Notes under the pieces: generated by a model
What the model was told of the DNA's origin: nothing
Database searches by the model: none
What the model saw: only the letters and a program-made list of their open reading frames with translations
Shown here: piece by piece, positions 40,085 to 49,237 of the stretch
How positions within the stretch are numbered: the first letter of the stretch is position 1
Layout of the letters: the number at the start of each line of letters is the position of its first letter
Translations under genes and position numbers: made by a program
Origin: JBGSQR01 sp964509295
Lineage (GTDB): Bacteria > Desulfobacterota > Desulfuromonadia > Geobacterales > Pseudopelobacteraceae
NCBI GenBank assembly: GCA_964509295.1
Contig: CAZDWS010000004.1
Location: forward strand, 1 to 64,000
Direction of reading: 5' to 3'
DNA length: 64,000 bases

Positions 40085-42178
40085 TTAATTCTGGCTCACT
40101 TTAGGCGCTTTAAGGGCAATACTGCTGCTTCCCAGTAAGTTAATTTCATTGCCGTTTATCAGTATTTTGCCGCTGCTTTTCATAACAAGGGTCGCTGCGC
40201 CGCAGATAAGCGTAATCTCGTCTCCGGAGCTGATCATTGTCTTGTTATTGACAGCAATGGACAGGTTGGCATCGACGCCCAGCTTGCAGTTATTGCCTAC
40301 TGTGGTTGAAAGGTCTTTCTCGATGCGCTCCGTACTGTTTTCACCGACAATCAGGCTTCTGTTCTGATCGGTTTTGATCACGGCATTACCATTGATCGTT
40401 TCGCTCAGGTCTTTTATCACCGACACGGTTTTGTTTTCGCCGGTTGTTTCGCTGAGATTCTTACCGACTTTAATAACCATATTTTCACCGATAGATTCGG
40501 TGTGGTCCTTGACTACCGTGATGTCTTTGTTATTGCCGATGGTTTCTTTCTGGTCATGATCGACATTTTTTGTGCGGTCGTTTTTTACCTGCAGTTTTTC
40601 ATCATGACCAACGGTCTGCCCCTTGTCGTTCTTGACCAGGATGTTCCAATCTTTCTCCGCCTGGAGATAAACCTCCTCCTTACCCATCAAATCCTCAAAC
40701 CGGAGTTCATTGAAGTTTGCAGCGGTTCCACCGGGAGTACTCATGGTTTTGAGGCCGCTTTGGGTCTTGTTGGCAGGAAGATTGTAATTGGGCTGTTTGG
40801 CTTCATTGATAGCGCAGCCCATGATGATCGGATAATCCATATCGCCATTGATAAAGGAGACCAGCACTTCATCGCCTATGCGGGGAATAAACTGGCTGCC
40901 ATAACTTCCGCCATTCCAGAACTGGACGGTGCGGAGCCAGCAGGAACTTTTTTCATCTTTTTGACCTTCACGATCAAAATGGAACTGGACATTGACGCGA
41001 CCATATTCATCGGGCCAAATATCTTCACCCTTAGGACCGGTTACAACGGCTGTGAGGAGACCGGGAACCATCGGCTTTCCGTGGCGTTGTTCCGGGCGAT
41101 AGGTTACGGAGGAGGGGATAACCATAAATATATTGCTATAACCAGGTTTAACTTCCTTATCTGCCTGTTCTTTCAGAACTCCAGGTTGTGCTCCACCATG
41201 GGCTATTCCAAATATGAAATATTCCTGGTCGAATTTAGGAATATTGTGACCAGTCAATGTAAATGTTGCACCGGATGTCAAGCGGGTGCAATTGCTTACG
41301 CCTCTTCCTTTTTCTTTGAGAGCTGCCATGGTTTCCAGGCGTATTTGAGCCAGATGATCCCCTCTGTCAGTTTTTCCGTGGCTGCTGGGATAGCTATATA
41401 TCTCAAACTCTTCATCCGGATTATTATACTTACTTTTACAATCGGTTTTAAGATCAGCGGACGGAGTCTTGAAATTGTAATTTGTATGAGTAACTACGCT
41501 GGGCCTCATACGGTCGGAATAGTCGAATGATGATATGCTGACCATATTTGCACTGACCATGCCGCCGCCGTTAAACGGAACTGATGTATCGCCTTCAATG
41601 TCCTGATAATAAGCATCTGTGTCGCAAAACACTAAAACGTGTTTGTCTTTGTAATGCTCAAAGAAATAGAAAATGCCTTCTTTCTCAAGTAGACGAGATA
41701 CAAAATGCAGGTCTGTCTCGTTATATTGCATATTGAATTTATTGAAGATGTCTTCATTATCCAGCCTGAACTCATAGAGATCAGAAGTAATGCCACTTTC
41801 CTGAAGTATTTTCCCAACAATATCCTGCAGCTTCATGTCCTGAAAGATACGACAGTTCTGTTTCAGGGATAACAACCACAGCGATGAGACCAGTTGCGCT
41901 TCGTAAACATGAAATCGCCCCTTTGTTTCGATATACCTGAAGCTACGGATGATACCGTTAATATAGCGGTCGGGTTTGCCAAATCCTTCCGGGTTAACGA
42001 TGGTCAAAGTACCTTCCTGACGGATTACATCTTCACAAGCGATGACTTCTTCACTAACTAGTTTTATATTTGCACCGGATACATGCGAGACGTTTTCAGC
42101 TGCATTGAAACTTAGTACTGAAACATCATAATCTACATCCAGAAACTCAAACGTAAATAGTGCGCTACTTGCTGACAT
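40085..42178 (-). CDS. vgrG: T6SS spike protein VgrG (TssI)
   Basis: A 697-residue trimeric spike protein. It has a gp27-like base (residues ~1-370, including NGIIRSFRYIETKGRFHVYEAQLV and QYNETDLHFVSRLLEKEGIFYFFEH), a gp5-like OB domain (~380-500: VNVQFHFDREGQKDEKSSCWLRTVQFWNGG and PIIMGCAIN) and a long C-terminal beta-helix of short repeats (~545-690, units such as KNLSETTGENKTV) ending in a needle (LVMKSSGKILINGNEINLLGSSSIALKAPK). There is no C-terminal enzymatic extension, so effectors are likely carried by partners such as the DUF4150 protein. AAAGGAG precedes the ATG. Confidence 0.96.
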   Translation of the reverse strand: MSASSALFTFEFLDVDYDVSVLSFNAAENVSHVSGANIKLVSEEVIACEDVIRQEGTLTIVNPEGFGKPDRYINGIIRSFRYIETKGRFHVYEAQLVSSLWLLSLKQNCRIFQDMKLQDIVGKILQESGITSDLYEFRLDNEDIFNKFNMQYNETDLHFVSRLLEKEGIFYFFEHYKDKHVLVFCDTDAYYQDIEGDTSVPFNGGGMVSANMVSISSFDYSDRMRPSVVTHTNYNFKTPSADLKTDCKSKYNNPDEEFEIYSYPSSHGKTDRGDHLAQIRLETMAALKEKGRGVSNCTRLTSGATFTLTGHNIPKFDQEYFIFGIAHGGAQPGVLKEQADKEVKPGYSNIFMVIPSSVTYRPEQRHGKPMVPGLLTAVVTGPKGEDIWPDEYGRVNVQFHFDREGQKDEKSSCWLRTVQFWNGGSYGSQFIPRIGDEVLVSFINGDMDYPIIMGCAINEAKQPNYNLPANKTQSGLKTMSTPGGTAANFNELRFEDLMGKEEVYLQAEKDWNILVKNDKGQTVGHDEKLQVKNDRTKNVDHDQKETIGNNKDITVVKDHTESIGENMVIKVGKNLSETTGENKTVSVIKDLSETINGNAVIKTDQNRSLIVGENSTERIEKDLSTTVGNNCKLGVDANLSIAVNNKTMISSGDEITLICGAATLVMKSSGKILINGNEINLLGSSSIALKAPKVSQN

Positions 42179-42200
42179 TTGTTCGCTCCTTTATTTTGTT

Positions 42201-42440
42201 TTATTGCCAAATTTTAGTGTTAGTTTTTGAATATTTGGGGAATTCACCTATGGCATACATAATTGCAGCGGCACCTACGCTACAAAGTAATTGAAAGAAA
42301 ATTCCATCCTGATTGCCACTGAAATATTTTGATTCCATTCTAAAACCAATTCCTGACCACATTATTAAGCTCCAGACCAGAAGTAGAATCCCGCCAATCA
42401 AAATAAGTGAATTTAATAAACTAAGAATAATACTTTTCAC
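42201..42440 (-). CDS. small membrane protein upstream of vgrG
   Basis: A 79-residue protein with two predicted helices (about 8-30 and 49-66) joined by a short charged loop (GIGFRMESKYFSGNQDG). The start is GTG at 42440. It lies between vgrG and three other small membrane-protein genes. No family is recognised. As one of a group of small membrane proteins near a spike gene it could be part of an immunity set; evidence is positional. Confidence 0.55.
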   Translation of the reverse strand: MKSIILSLLNSLILIGGILLLVWSLIMWSGIGFRMESKYFSGNQDGIFFQLLCSVGAAAIMYAIGEFPKYSKTNTKIWQ

Positions 42441-42474
42441 AAAAACACTCTGATTATTAATAACTTTTAGACCG

Positions 42475-42936
42475 CTATTGACCTATTAAAATGCCGTGAG
42501 CATATGCATTTATGCCGACTAAATCGCAGTCTTTTCCATCCTCAGTATTGATTTTCAGCGTGGCTTCCTGTCCAACAACAAAATCATTGAGAAGCATTGC
42601 GGCAACCTTGTCTGTTGTGCAATAAAATGTAAAAGACTGCTTATCATTTAAAACAAGTTCCAGCGACTTAACCAAACCAAATGACATATTTTTTTTATTA
42701 ACTATTGCAACAAATTCTCCTGGTTTATAGGTCTGTTCACATTTTTTGTTTCGCTGCTTCAGGTAGTTCAATATTGATAAAAGTCCTATAAAAATAAAAA
42801 ACAACGCTACAAAAAGTGCAGGATAACCATAAATAATTCGTCCGGACTTAATTGCAATCCCACCAACATCAGAATACATAAATAGTGAACTCGCTCCATA
42901 TCCAACAAGAACAACACTTAACAACAAGTAAAACAT
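42475..42936 (-). CDS. membrane protein, paralogue of 43497-43982
   Basis: A 153-residue protein with two N-terminal helices (about 2-22 and 38-60) followed by a soluble C-terminal domain. This domain shares a nearly identical stretch with the protein at 43497-43982 (VAAMLLNDFVVGQEATLKI, then TEDGKDCDL and an AHG ending), so the two are recent paralogues differing in their membrane part. GGGGAG precedes the ATG. Multiple related copies beside a spike gene are typical for orphan immunity proteins, but no toxin partner with known activity is identified. Confidence 0.65.
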   Translation of the reverse strand: MFYLLLSVVLVGYGASSLFMYSDVGGIAIKSGRIIYGYPALFVALFFIFIGLLSILNYLKQRNKKCEQTYKPGEFVAIVNKKNMSFGLVKSLELVLNDKQSFTFYCTTDKVAAMLLNDFVVGQEATLKINTEDGKDCDLVGINAYAHGILIGQ

Positions 42937-42970
42937 AATTATCTATTCTCCCCTGCAAGGTGAATATGGC

Positions 42971-43471
42971 TTATTGTTGGTTATCAATATCTTTTTTTGC
43001 CGCTGAAAGTGCAATTACGCGCCACTCTGCAATAAAAGGTGCCGTTAATGGCAAGATATACATTGTTAAATCTGACACCATAACTGCATTAAACATCTTC
43101 AACTTATGTTCTGTAAAAACGATATAATACTCTTGTATGCATATCAAAATTCCAACCACACGAATCAGAACCTTGCACCAGACGTTTATTTTTATTTTCA
43201 TGTAATTATAAAACAGGGAGCCATCTTTATTCCTTTTCACTATGGGCAAAATTATTTTTTTTCGACTTAACAAAATGTATATTAAAGACAGAGACACAAT
43301 GAATATGAATAGCCATATTGGCCATAAAGACCATATTTCAAATGCAGTCTTAGGCAGTATTATAGGAGTAGTTTTTTTTAGCCCTGTCCACTCAGTAATA
43401 ATAGCGACAGTAGTAATCAATAATGCTAAAGACGCTGATAAACTAAATTTATTCATCTTAAATACACTCAT
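42971..43471 (-). CDS. four-helix membrane protein of unknown function
   Basis: A 166-residue hydrophobic protein with about four predicted helices (near 10-26, 48-68, 94-113 and 128-147). A second in-frame ATG five codons in gives MNKFSLSASLALLI. It lies between the two paralogous genes 42475-42936 and 43497-43982, so the cluster has the pattern paralogue, this protein, paralogue. No family is recognised. Position suggests the same immunity or envelope function as its neighbours. Confidence 0.6.
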   Translation of the reverse strand: MSVFKMNKFSLSASLALLITTVAIITEWTGLKKTTPIILPKTAFEIWSLWPIWLFIFIVSLSLIYILLSRKKIILPIVKRNKDGSLFYNYMKIKINVWCKVLIRVVGILICIQEYYIVFTEHKLKMFNAVMVSDLTMYILPLTAPFIAEWRVIALSAAKKDIDNQQ

Positions 43472-43496
43472 CTTATTAACAACTTGAAAGCTACTG

Positions 43497-43982
43497 TTAA
43501 CTTCTTATGAGACCATGTGCAGATGCATTTTTACTGGTTAAATCGCAGTCTTTTCCATCCTCAGTACTTATTTTAAGTGTAGCTTCCTGCCCAACAACAA
43601 AATCATTAAGTAGCATTGCTGCAACCCTGCCAGCGGTGCAATAAAAGGTTAGAAGCTGGCCATTAGGCAGAGTCAAATCAAGGGAATTTAGAGCCCCCCA
43701 GGATTTGTTTTTATTTTTAACAACAACTTGCTGTGTACCAATCTGAAAAACATTCACATTTTTTTGATTGTTTTTAAAAAGCATATACAATCCATATACT
43801 CCAAGTCCTAATACAAGAATGATTACAGCTAGCGCTGGTAATCCGGTTAAGATCATCCCTCCATCAGAATACATCCATCGGCGTAATACAATTTTGTCTG
43901 AGATTATGAATTGTTTCGATATCAACCCACCAAATAAAATCAAAATACAAGCCATTATCAAAACACCTTTATTAATCTTCAT
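43497..43982 (-). CDS. membrane protein, paralogue of 42475-42936
   Basis: About 161 residues from ATG 43982, chosen because GAGGG lies just upstream; a start 13 codons earlier is also open. Two membrane helices (about 5-22 and 42-63) precede a soluble domain that ends with VAAMLLNDFVVGQEATLKI and TEDGKDCDL, almost identical to the paralogue. The N-terminal halves differ, so the shared domain is the conserved functional part. It follows the 200-residue low-complexity protein by 22 bases, a candidate effector/immunity order (inference). Confidence 0.65.
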   Translation of the reverse strand: MKINKGVLIMACILILFGGLISKQFIISDKIVLRRWMYSDGGMILTGLPALAVIILVLGLGVYGLYMLFKNNQKNVNVFQIGTQQVVVKNKNKSWGALNSLDLTLPNGQLLTFYCTAGRVAAMLLNDFVVGQEATLKISTEDGKDCDLTSKNASAHGLIRS

Positions 43983-44004
43983 TTTTCCCTCTTCTAATGT
44001 GGCA

Positions 44005-44607
44005 TTACCTACCAAAGACATGCTTTTCTAATAAATTTCTTGTTCCACTTACCGAATATCCTATAACAGAACCTAGTGTTATCTGTTGTGGTGCTGAATT
44101 AAGAGGATCATCTAAATTTGCTTCAAGAAATGCGGGAAACTCTTCAATTACTTTTCGCCCCACAGGCGATCCTGCCGCTGCCATTAAAGCGTAATACAAA
44201 TGATCCGGCATTGGTTCTTGTCCTGGCCCATTGCCGGTGCCTTTGGCTACGCCACTCTCTGATGCACTTCCTGTTTCCTTGGCCGGTTCTTTTACCGCTT
44301 CCTTTACAGGTTCCTTCCCCGGTTTATTACTTGCTTTCTTCTCTGATTCTTTAGGAACAGTCGGTTTTCTCCTTTTATTAATCTTGGGAAGATGGCTTGG
44401 GATGCTCGCTTTTACATTTGCGCGACTCCTGTTAATTTCATTAACCATCGCCTCTTCATATGCTCCGGCGGATGTGTTGCCATCATAAAAAAATACAGCA
44501 CCAAAAGCGCCAACAGGGTTGGCAACACGCGCAAGTTTCGCCAGTCCAGCTAGATTTGGTAATACAATTTCAATAGGTACAGTTGTTACAGCTGTTTCTA
44601 CACCCAT
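44005..44607 (-). CDS. unknown protein with Lys/Pro/Glu-rich linker, T6SS cluster
   Basis: A 200-residue protein without a signal peptide. The N-terminal ~60 residues are mildly hydrophobic (VLPNLAGLAKLARVANPVGAFGAVFFYDG), the middle (about 75-130) is a low-complexity linker with repeated KEPVKEAVKEPAKE-like units and Gly/Ser, and the last ~65 residues form a small helical domain (DHLYYALMAAAGSPVGRKVIEEF ... VSGTRNLLEKHVFG). An AGGAGG site precedes the ATG. It sits between the TssG-TssF fusion and three small membrane proteins. A secreted effector or spike cargo is possible from the linker and neighbours; no toxin domain is recognised. Confidence 0.6.
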   Translation of the reverse strand: MGVETAVTTVPIEIVLPNLAGLAKLARVANPVGAFGAVFFYDGNTSAGAYEEAMVNEINRSRANVKASIPSHLPKINKRRKPTVPKESEKKASNKPGKEPVKEAVKEPAKETGSASESGVAKGTGNGPGQEPMPDHLYYALMAAAGSPVGRKVIEEFPAFLEANLDDPLNSAPQQITLGSVIGYSVSGTRNLLEKHVFGR

Positions 44608-44657
44608 AACTTCCTCCTTTTAGCGGAATATTTCGATCAGACTTGCACCCATCTTTT

Positions 44658-47456
44658 CTAAACCACACACCGATCACCCATGCGCGTAGGCCACTCAAAC
44701 CGGCACCCCTTAACCACCTCTTCAACATCAAGCCGAATAAAGCAATTCTGCGTCACATAACCACCCAGAAACCGTTCCAGGACCGAACAGAACATGTGTA
44801 AATCACCAGGGCCTGTAAAATGATCACCGCGCAGCTTCAGACTGACTTCATAACCACGATACATACTGCGCCCCAACAGCCTGTCAGTCTGCTTTGCTGC
44901 AATTGAAACAATACCGTCTATTCTCCTGTTATTGGCCATGACAGCGACCTGATGGCGGCTGTTGGCATTTACAAACAGTCTCAGGATTGCACGGAAATTT
45001 TCAACCGTTTCCAGAGAAACACTATTCAACGAAAAACCGGATAAAAGCCGCCATTGACGGTTAGGCTGAATATCCTGAAAAACAGCCGGAGTAAGGAGTT
45101 TGATATTTCTCGGCTCAACAAACTCAGGTGTGGGCCTGATTGAGTAACAAACCTCACCCGGGCCGAGCTGATCAGGCAACGCCCCGTTTGTGCAGGTCAG
45201 GCCGATATCCAGCTTTATCCTGGGACTCTGCGACTCGTCTGATTGTTTCGGAATTGAAATGAATGTGTCGAATCCATCTTTCAGGGCGGATTTACTATGA
45301 GTTATTTGACATGAATATTTATTACTTTTACGTTGTAAGGATGGATTTTGCAAGTCATAGACGATTTTTGCCGTTCTATTCTTGGCCAGCCCTTCAACCC
45401 TGTTTACTGAATAAAGCTGATAATGATCCGATTTTTCACCTGCCGGGCGTATTGTCTGACAGTGGAATTCATCATCAACGAATATGGGCATTGCCTTATG
45501 CTCAAACAGGTTAATCACCGGTGTTGCTGAAAACACAAAACTATTACGACCCACCCGCGACACTACCGGCAGGTTGGCGGCCAGTTCGAATCTGATTTCA
45601 AACAGTGCGCCGCTGCCAAGGGATTTACATCTGCCAAGTCCGGTCAAGTCCAGGAACAGGTATTTATCCGGAAACAGGAAATATTCCTGCAGAACCAGAT
45701 GTCCCGGCATAAAGCTCTTTTCTTTTGTAAGCAGGGCTTCATTATCGGCGAAACCGACCGGTTTCAGGCACTCGGCACCGACTTCAATTACGGCGCCGTT
45801 ATCCAGTGAAGTAATGAATATCCGCTTCAGATAGCGCATCAACAACAGGTACAGGTCACAGGCCGCCGCATATTCATCCCCCAGAAACAGACGCAGTGTG
45901 TCGACTTTCCAGCCGGAAAGGCCGATGCCATTCAGCTCGCATTGCAGTCTGATTGATGGTGCCTGGCCGGAGGGCTGGGAAAAAGACGCATCCAGCAATG
46001 TCAATGGGTGGGATGTTACGTCGAAACAGGTTTTAAAACTGCATTGGGTGCCCTGCACCGGAACCGATGCGACCTGGGCACCGGCAGCAATCAACAGCGG
46101 CTGCTTCAGCTCAGGCTTGTGGGAGAAGGCAACTATTGTCATGGCCGGAATCGGCCGCATATCCCAACAGTGCAGAGATTCGGTCAGTTCATGAATAACC
46201 TCGGGAATATCATCACCGATCTTCATCTGCAGGCAGGCATTCAGAAACGCAGTTGCCTCCAGAATCCTCTCCACACCGGGGTCGGCCATGTGTCCGCTGA
46301 CCATAGGGGCCATGTCCGGGTGTTTGGTAACATAGTCGGCGGTGTAGTCGCGCAGGACGGCCAGTTCGTTTTTGTAATGGTCGATCAGTGTCAGTGGTTC
46401 GGCTGTTTCCTGGTTGTAGTCGGTGTCGTCAGCCTTGGTTGCAGCCAGTTGATATTTGGAATAGTCAACCGGAAAAACGGTAAAAACTTCGCCAAGTGTG
46501 TACCCGGAAAAACTCCAGGTATTCCAACCCAATCGGCATGAACCACCAAGTGTGATCGGCCTGACTTCGCCTGCAGCCAGGATAATTTTCAGGTCCAGTT
46601 CCAAGGGATCCAGAATATAGAGCCGGATCAATGTGATCAGCTTATTATACTGCTCCGTGCCTGGCATAAAGTTGTTGAATTCTCTGTTTTTCAGAGGGCC
46701 GATGCTGACTCTGAATTTCCCCATGCGGTCTTTAATTTCGCTGCCCAGCACGGTGTCCACTCCCAGCCGCATGCCGGAGATGCCCATGCGCATCTGCTGG
46801 TCTTTTGGAATCGGCACTTTCCTGAGCAGGCATTGCTCCACATGGATACAACGCATTCCCATGGCGTCACGTAGAAGTGTCTCCAGGCCTTCAGCAGAAC
46901 GGATCTGCATAAAGAGCCCCATATAGCGCAGCAGCGAATGGGCATCCAGCTGCAGGCTATGGCGCAGTTCCTTTTCCGCCATGCCGATCAGGCTGAAAAG
47001 GCGCACCTGATCAAGAGGGTTTTTCTCTTCCGCAATGCGGTAGAACAAGCGGTATTTACTCCAGACCTGGAAGTAAAGCTGGTAGAGTCGGCGGTGTAGA
47101 ATGTCAAGAAAATCGCGGCTGACGGAGCTGTCGCTTGCAGCTTCCTCCATCAGATCCTCAGTATAATGAGACGGCAGAGGGGAGGCCGAACCGTACAGCC
47201 CGAGAAAGGTAGCTATTACCACCAGATCTTCAGCATCCCGTTCGACACGGGATACATCGGCGGCCGGAAAGGCAAAGGAGAGCTCTGGCCGAACCCGCAC
47301 CCTCTCCTCCCACTTTATTTCCGGCAGTTCATTCCTGCCACCTGTACCCAGTACTTTTCGGGCCAGACGCATGATCTGTGGAAAGGAAAATTCATGCCCT
47401 TGCTGTAGCAGTTCGTTGATTATTGGAGAGGGAGTTTGCCCAGTCGTGTTGCCCAC
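44658..47456 (-). CDS. fused T6SS baseplate protein TssG-TssF
   Basis: A 932-residue single reading frame. Residues about 1-340 match TssG (HEFSFPQIMRLARKVLG, RVRPELSFAFPAADV, ATFLGLYGSASPLPSHYTEDL, DFLDILHRRLYQLYFQVWSKYR, and the LGWNTWSFSG ending). After a linker (about 325-360), residues about 365-932 match TssF over its whole length (YKNELAVLRDYTADY, ERILEATAFLNACLQMKI, LHCWDMRPIPAMTIVAF, LDIGLTCTNGALPDQL, GDLHMFCSVLERFLGGYV). The start is GTG 47456 behind GAGGAGG, 37 bases inside the end of a separate complete tssF. Known TssG and TssF are separate; here one TssF is covalently joined to TssG. A rare fusion is preferred over a sequencing error because the frame is continuous and both halves are complete. 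Confidence 0.9.
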   Translation of the reverse strand: MGNTTGQTPSPIINELLQQGHEFSFPQIMRLARKVLGTGGRNELPEIKWEERVRVRPELSFAFPAADVSRVERDAEDLVVIATFLGLYGSASPLPSHYTEDLMEEAASDSSVSRDFLDILHRRLYQLYFQVWSKYRLFYRIAEEKNPLDQVRLFSLIGMAEKELRHSLQLDAHSLLRYMGLFMQIRSAEGLETLLRDAMGMRCIHVEQCLLRKVPIPKDQQMRMGISGMRLGVDTVLGSEIKDRMGKFRVSIGPLKNREFNNFMPGTEQYNKLITLIRLYILDPLELDLKIILAAGEVRPITLGGSCRLGWNTWSFSGYTLGEVFTVFPVDYSKYQLAATKADDTDYNQETAEPLTLIDHYKNELAVLRDYTADYVTKHPDMAPMVSGHMADPGVERILEATAFLNACLQMKIGDDIPEVIHELTESLHCWDMRPIPAMTIVAFSHKPELKQPLLIAAGAQVASVPVQGTQCSFKTCFDVTSHPLTLLDASFSQPSGQAPSIRLQCELNGIGLSGWKVDTLRLFLGDEYAAACDLYLLLMRYLKRIFITSLDNGAVIEVGAECLKPVGFADNEALLTKEKSFMPGHLVLQEYFLFPDKYLFLDLTGLGRCKSLGSGALFEIRFELAANLPVVSRVGRNSFVFSATPVINLFEHKAMPIFVDDEFHCQTIRPAGEKSDHYQLYSVNRVEGLAKNRTAKIVYDLQNPSLQRKSNKYSCQITHSKSALKDGFDTFISIPKQSDESQSPRIKLDIGLTCTNGALPDQLGPGEVCYSIRPTPEFVEPRNIKLLTPAVFQDIQPNRQWRLLSGFSLNSVSLETVENFRAILRLFVNANSRHQVAVMANNRRIDGIVSIAAKQTDRLLGRSMYRGYEVSLKLRGDHFTGPGDLHMFCSVLERFLGGYVTQNCFIRLDVEEVVKGCRFEWPTRMGDRCVV

Positions 47457-49153
47457 TGTATGCTGCCTCCTCTGATAGATTCGTTCAGGACAAGCCTGGT
47501 AAAAGTATTCACTGATGCGTATCTGCCGAAAAAATTGTCCAGCACACAGCCGAACAGGTACAGATCACCGGCTCCGGCAAAATGATCCTGGCGGACCCTG
47601 ATGCTGATTTCTCTACCTTTCATCAAAATTCCGGCCACCATCTGCTCCGACGGTTTTATGCTGATCGACTCTATACCGGCTATACGCTTGAGATTGGCCG
47701 CTGTGGCTGCTCCGGAACGGTGATCTGGAAAGACATACAATTCAAGCAGCATGCGCAGGTGTTCTGCATTTTCCAGAGACAGGTGATTGAGATACAGGTG
47801 TGTGGTGAGCTGACGGAGCTGCTGCCCCCCCAACGGAGGCAACAGACCTGCTGTAATGGCGCTGATGTTGCGGCAGGTTACCATATCCGGCAGAACTGAT
47901 TCCGGATGACAGATATCGCCAATATGCAGATTTTCCGGCAGGGAACCATTGGTACAGGTCAGATCGATGGAGAGAGTCTCCGAGCCTGCCGCAGGGATCT
48001 CGCAAGGATAGACGACACTGAGGTTAGTCTGCAGTCCGCTGCTGTTATGTGACTGTTCCTGAACCGCCTGATAAAGCGGATTTGTATCGTTCTCACAGTC
48101 GAACAGTTCAAAAGCACGATAGCTGCGTTCTGCCCTGCCGGCGCGGGAAAAACCGGTCACACTGTCAACAGACAGCACCTGATAATGGGCCGGATTTGCC
48201 CCTGCAGGACGGATCGGGTAACTATCTGTCCGATGAGCAATTGTAATAGGACAGGCACTGTGACTGAAAATATTAATCGCCGGCACACAGTTCAGAGCAA
48301 AGCTGTCCGACCTTACTCGTGGATAACCGGAAGGAAAATCACTGAATTCAAAGCCGATGGTAAAGCAGCTGCCTTCTCCGCGATATTCCCATTTTTCCCA
48401 GCCGGACAATTCAAAAAACAGGAATTTTTCAGGTGCGGTGAAGTATTCCTGGAGCAGACGATAACCGGAAAATGCATTTGCAGGGTATGGCAGCAAAGCT
48501 TCATTTTCGCTAAAACCGTTCGACCTGAGAGCCTCAGGCGGAAGCACCACGGCAGCCCCGCCCTCAACAGGTGTCAGTATTATCCGCTTTAGGTATTTAT
48601 TGAGAAGCAGGTACAACTCACAAGCGGAGTCATGATCGCCAGACAGGAAAAAACGCAGTTTTTTTGGCTCCCACAGATCCAGTGTAATTCCGTTTAAAGC
48701 CAGAGAGAGTCTGATCAAACCGGCTGATCCGGCTTGTTTCAACAAGGTGGCGTCAACCAGTTCCAGCGGCTGCAGCTCCACATCACCGGTTGTTGTAAAA
48801 CGGCATGGAGTGCCATCCACCGCTGCAGAGCTAACAACTGTACCGCATGGAATCGTTGCTGTTTTTTTAAGTGCCTTTTCTGAACAGAAGGCAATAACAG
48901 TACTGGCTGGAATCGGGCGCAGGTAGTGCGGCAATATCAAGTGAGTCAACTTATTGATCAGCTCAGGGAAATCAGCCTCCAATTTTTGACGGAGCATGGT
49001 ATTCTGGTAGATAATTGCCTCCAGTAACCGCTCAACGTCAGGATCTGACATCTCACTGTCCAGCAAAGGCGCCAGTGCCGGATTGGCCAGCGCAAACTCT
49101 GCTACGAGCTCTTTCAATATTTTCAACTCATTCTGGAAAAACTGGTTGGTCAA
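47420..49153 (-). CDS. tssF: T6SS baseplate protein TssF (stand-alone copy)
   Basis: A 577-residue baseplate subunit beginning MTNQFFQNELKILKELVAEF with a TTG start and an AAGGA site. Conserved parts include DPDVERLLEAIIYQNTMLRQKL, YLRPIPASTVIAFC, CELYLLLNKYLKRIIL, DLTCTNGSLPENL and LYLFGCVLDNFFGRYASVNTFTRL. It aligns along its length with the TssF half of the downstream fusion (for example GFSENEALL versus GFADNEALL) but the two have clearly diverged, so both have been kept. It overlaps the start of the fusion by 37 bases, implying coupled synthesis in a fixed ratio. Confidence 0.93.
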   Translation of the reverse strand: MTNQFFQNELKILKELVAEFALANPALAPLLDSEMSDPDVERLLEAIIYQNTMLRQKLEADFPELINKLTHLILPHYLRPIPASTVIAFCSEKALKKTATIPCGTVVSSAAVDGTPCRFTTTGDVELQPLELVDATLLKQAGSAGLIRLSLALNGITLDLWEPKKLRFFLSGDHDSACELYLLLNKYLKRIILTPVEGGAAVVLPPEALRSNGFSENEALLPYPANAFSGYRLLQEYFTAPEKFLFFELSGWEKWEYRGEGSCFTIGFEFSDFPSGYPRVRSDSFALNCVPAINIFSHSACPITIAHRTDSYPIRPAGANPAHYQVLSVDSVTGFSRAGRAERSYRAFELFDCENDTNPLYQAVQEQSHNSSGLQTNLSVVYPCEIPAAGSETLSIDLTCTNGSLPENLHIGDICHPESVLPDMVTCRNISAITAGLLPPLGGQQLRQLTTHLYLNHLSLENAEHLRMLLELYVFPDHRSGAATAANLKRIAGIESISIKPSEQMVAGILMKGREISIRVRQDHFAGAGDLYLFGCVLDNFFGRYASVNTFTRLVLNESIRGGSIQWATRLGKLPLQ

Positions 49154-49203
49154 AATAAATCCTTTAAGAGAAACAGCTTAAGATTTTCGTTCGTTTCGCT
49201 CAC

Positions 49204-49237
49204 AGGTTGAGGTTTAGTTTTTTCTCAACCTCAACCT
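49204..49237. repeat. 10-bp inverted repeat between tssE and tssF
   Basis: Arms 49204-49213 (AGGTTGAGGT) and 49228-49237 are reverse complements around a 14-base loop. The right arm touches the tssE stop codon. No U-tract follows on the minus strand, so it is more likely an RNA-stability hairpin or a small repeat than a terminator. Confidence 0.4.

Noticed and set aside
40502..41530. Long plus-strand frame opposite vgrG
   Set aside because: The opposite strand is an unmistakable VgrG; the antisense frame has no recognisable domain or ribosome site.
40085..42178. VgrG beta-helix repeats considered as an evolved effector domain
   Set aside because: The short repeats are the ordinary C-terminal needle of VgrG and no further domain follows.
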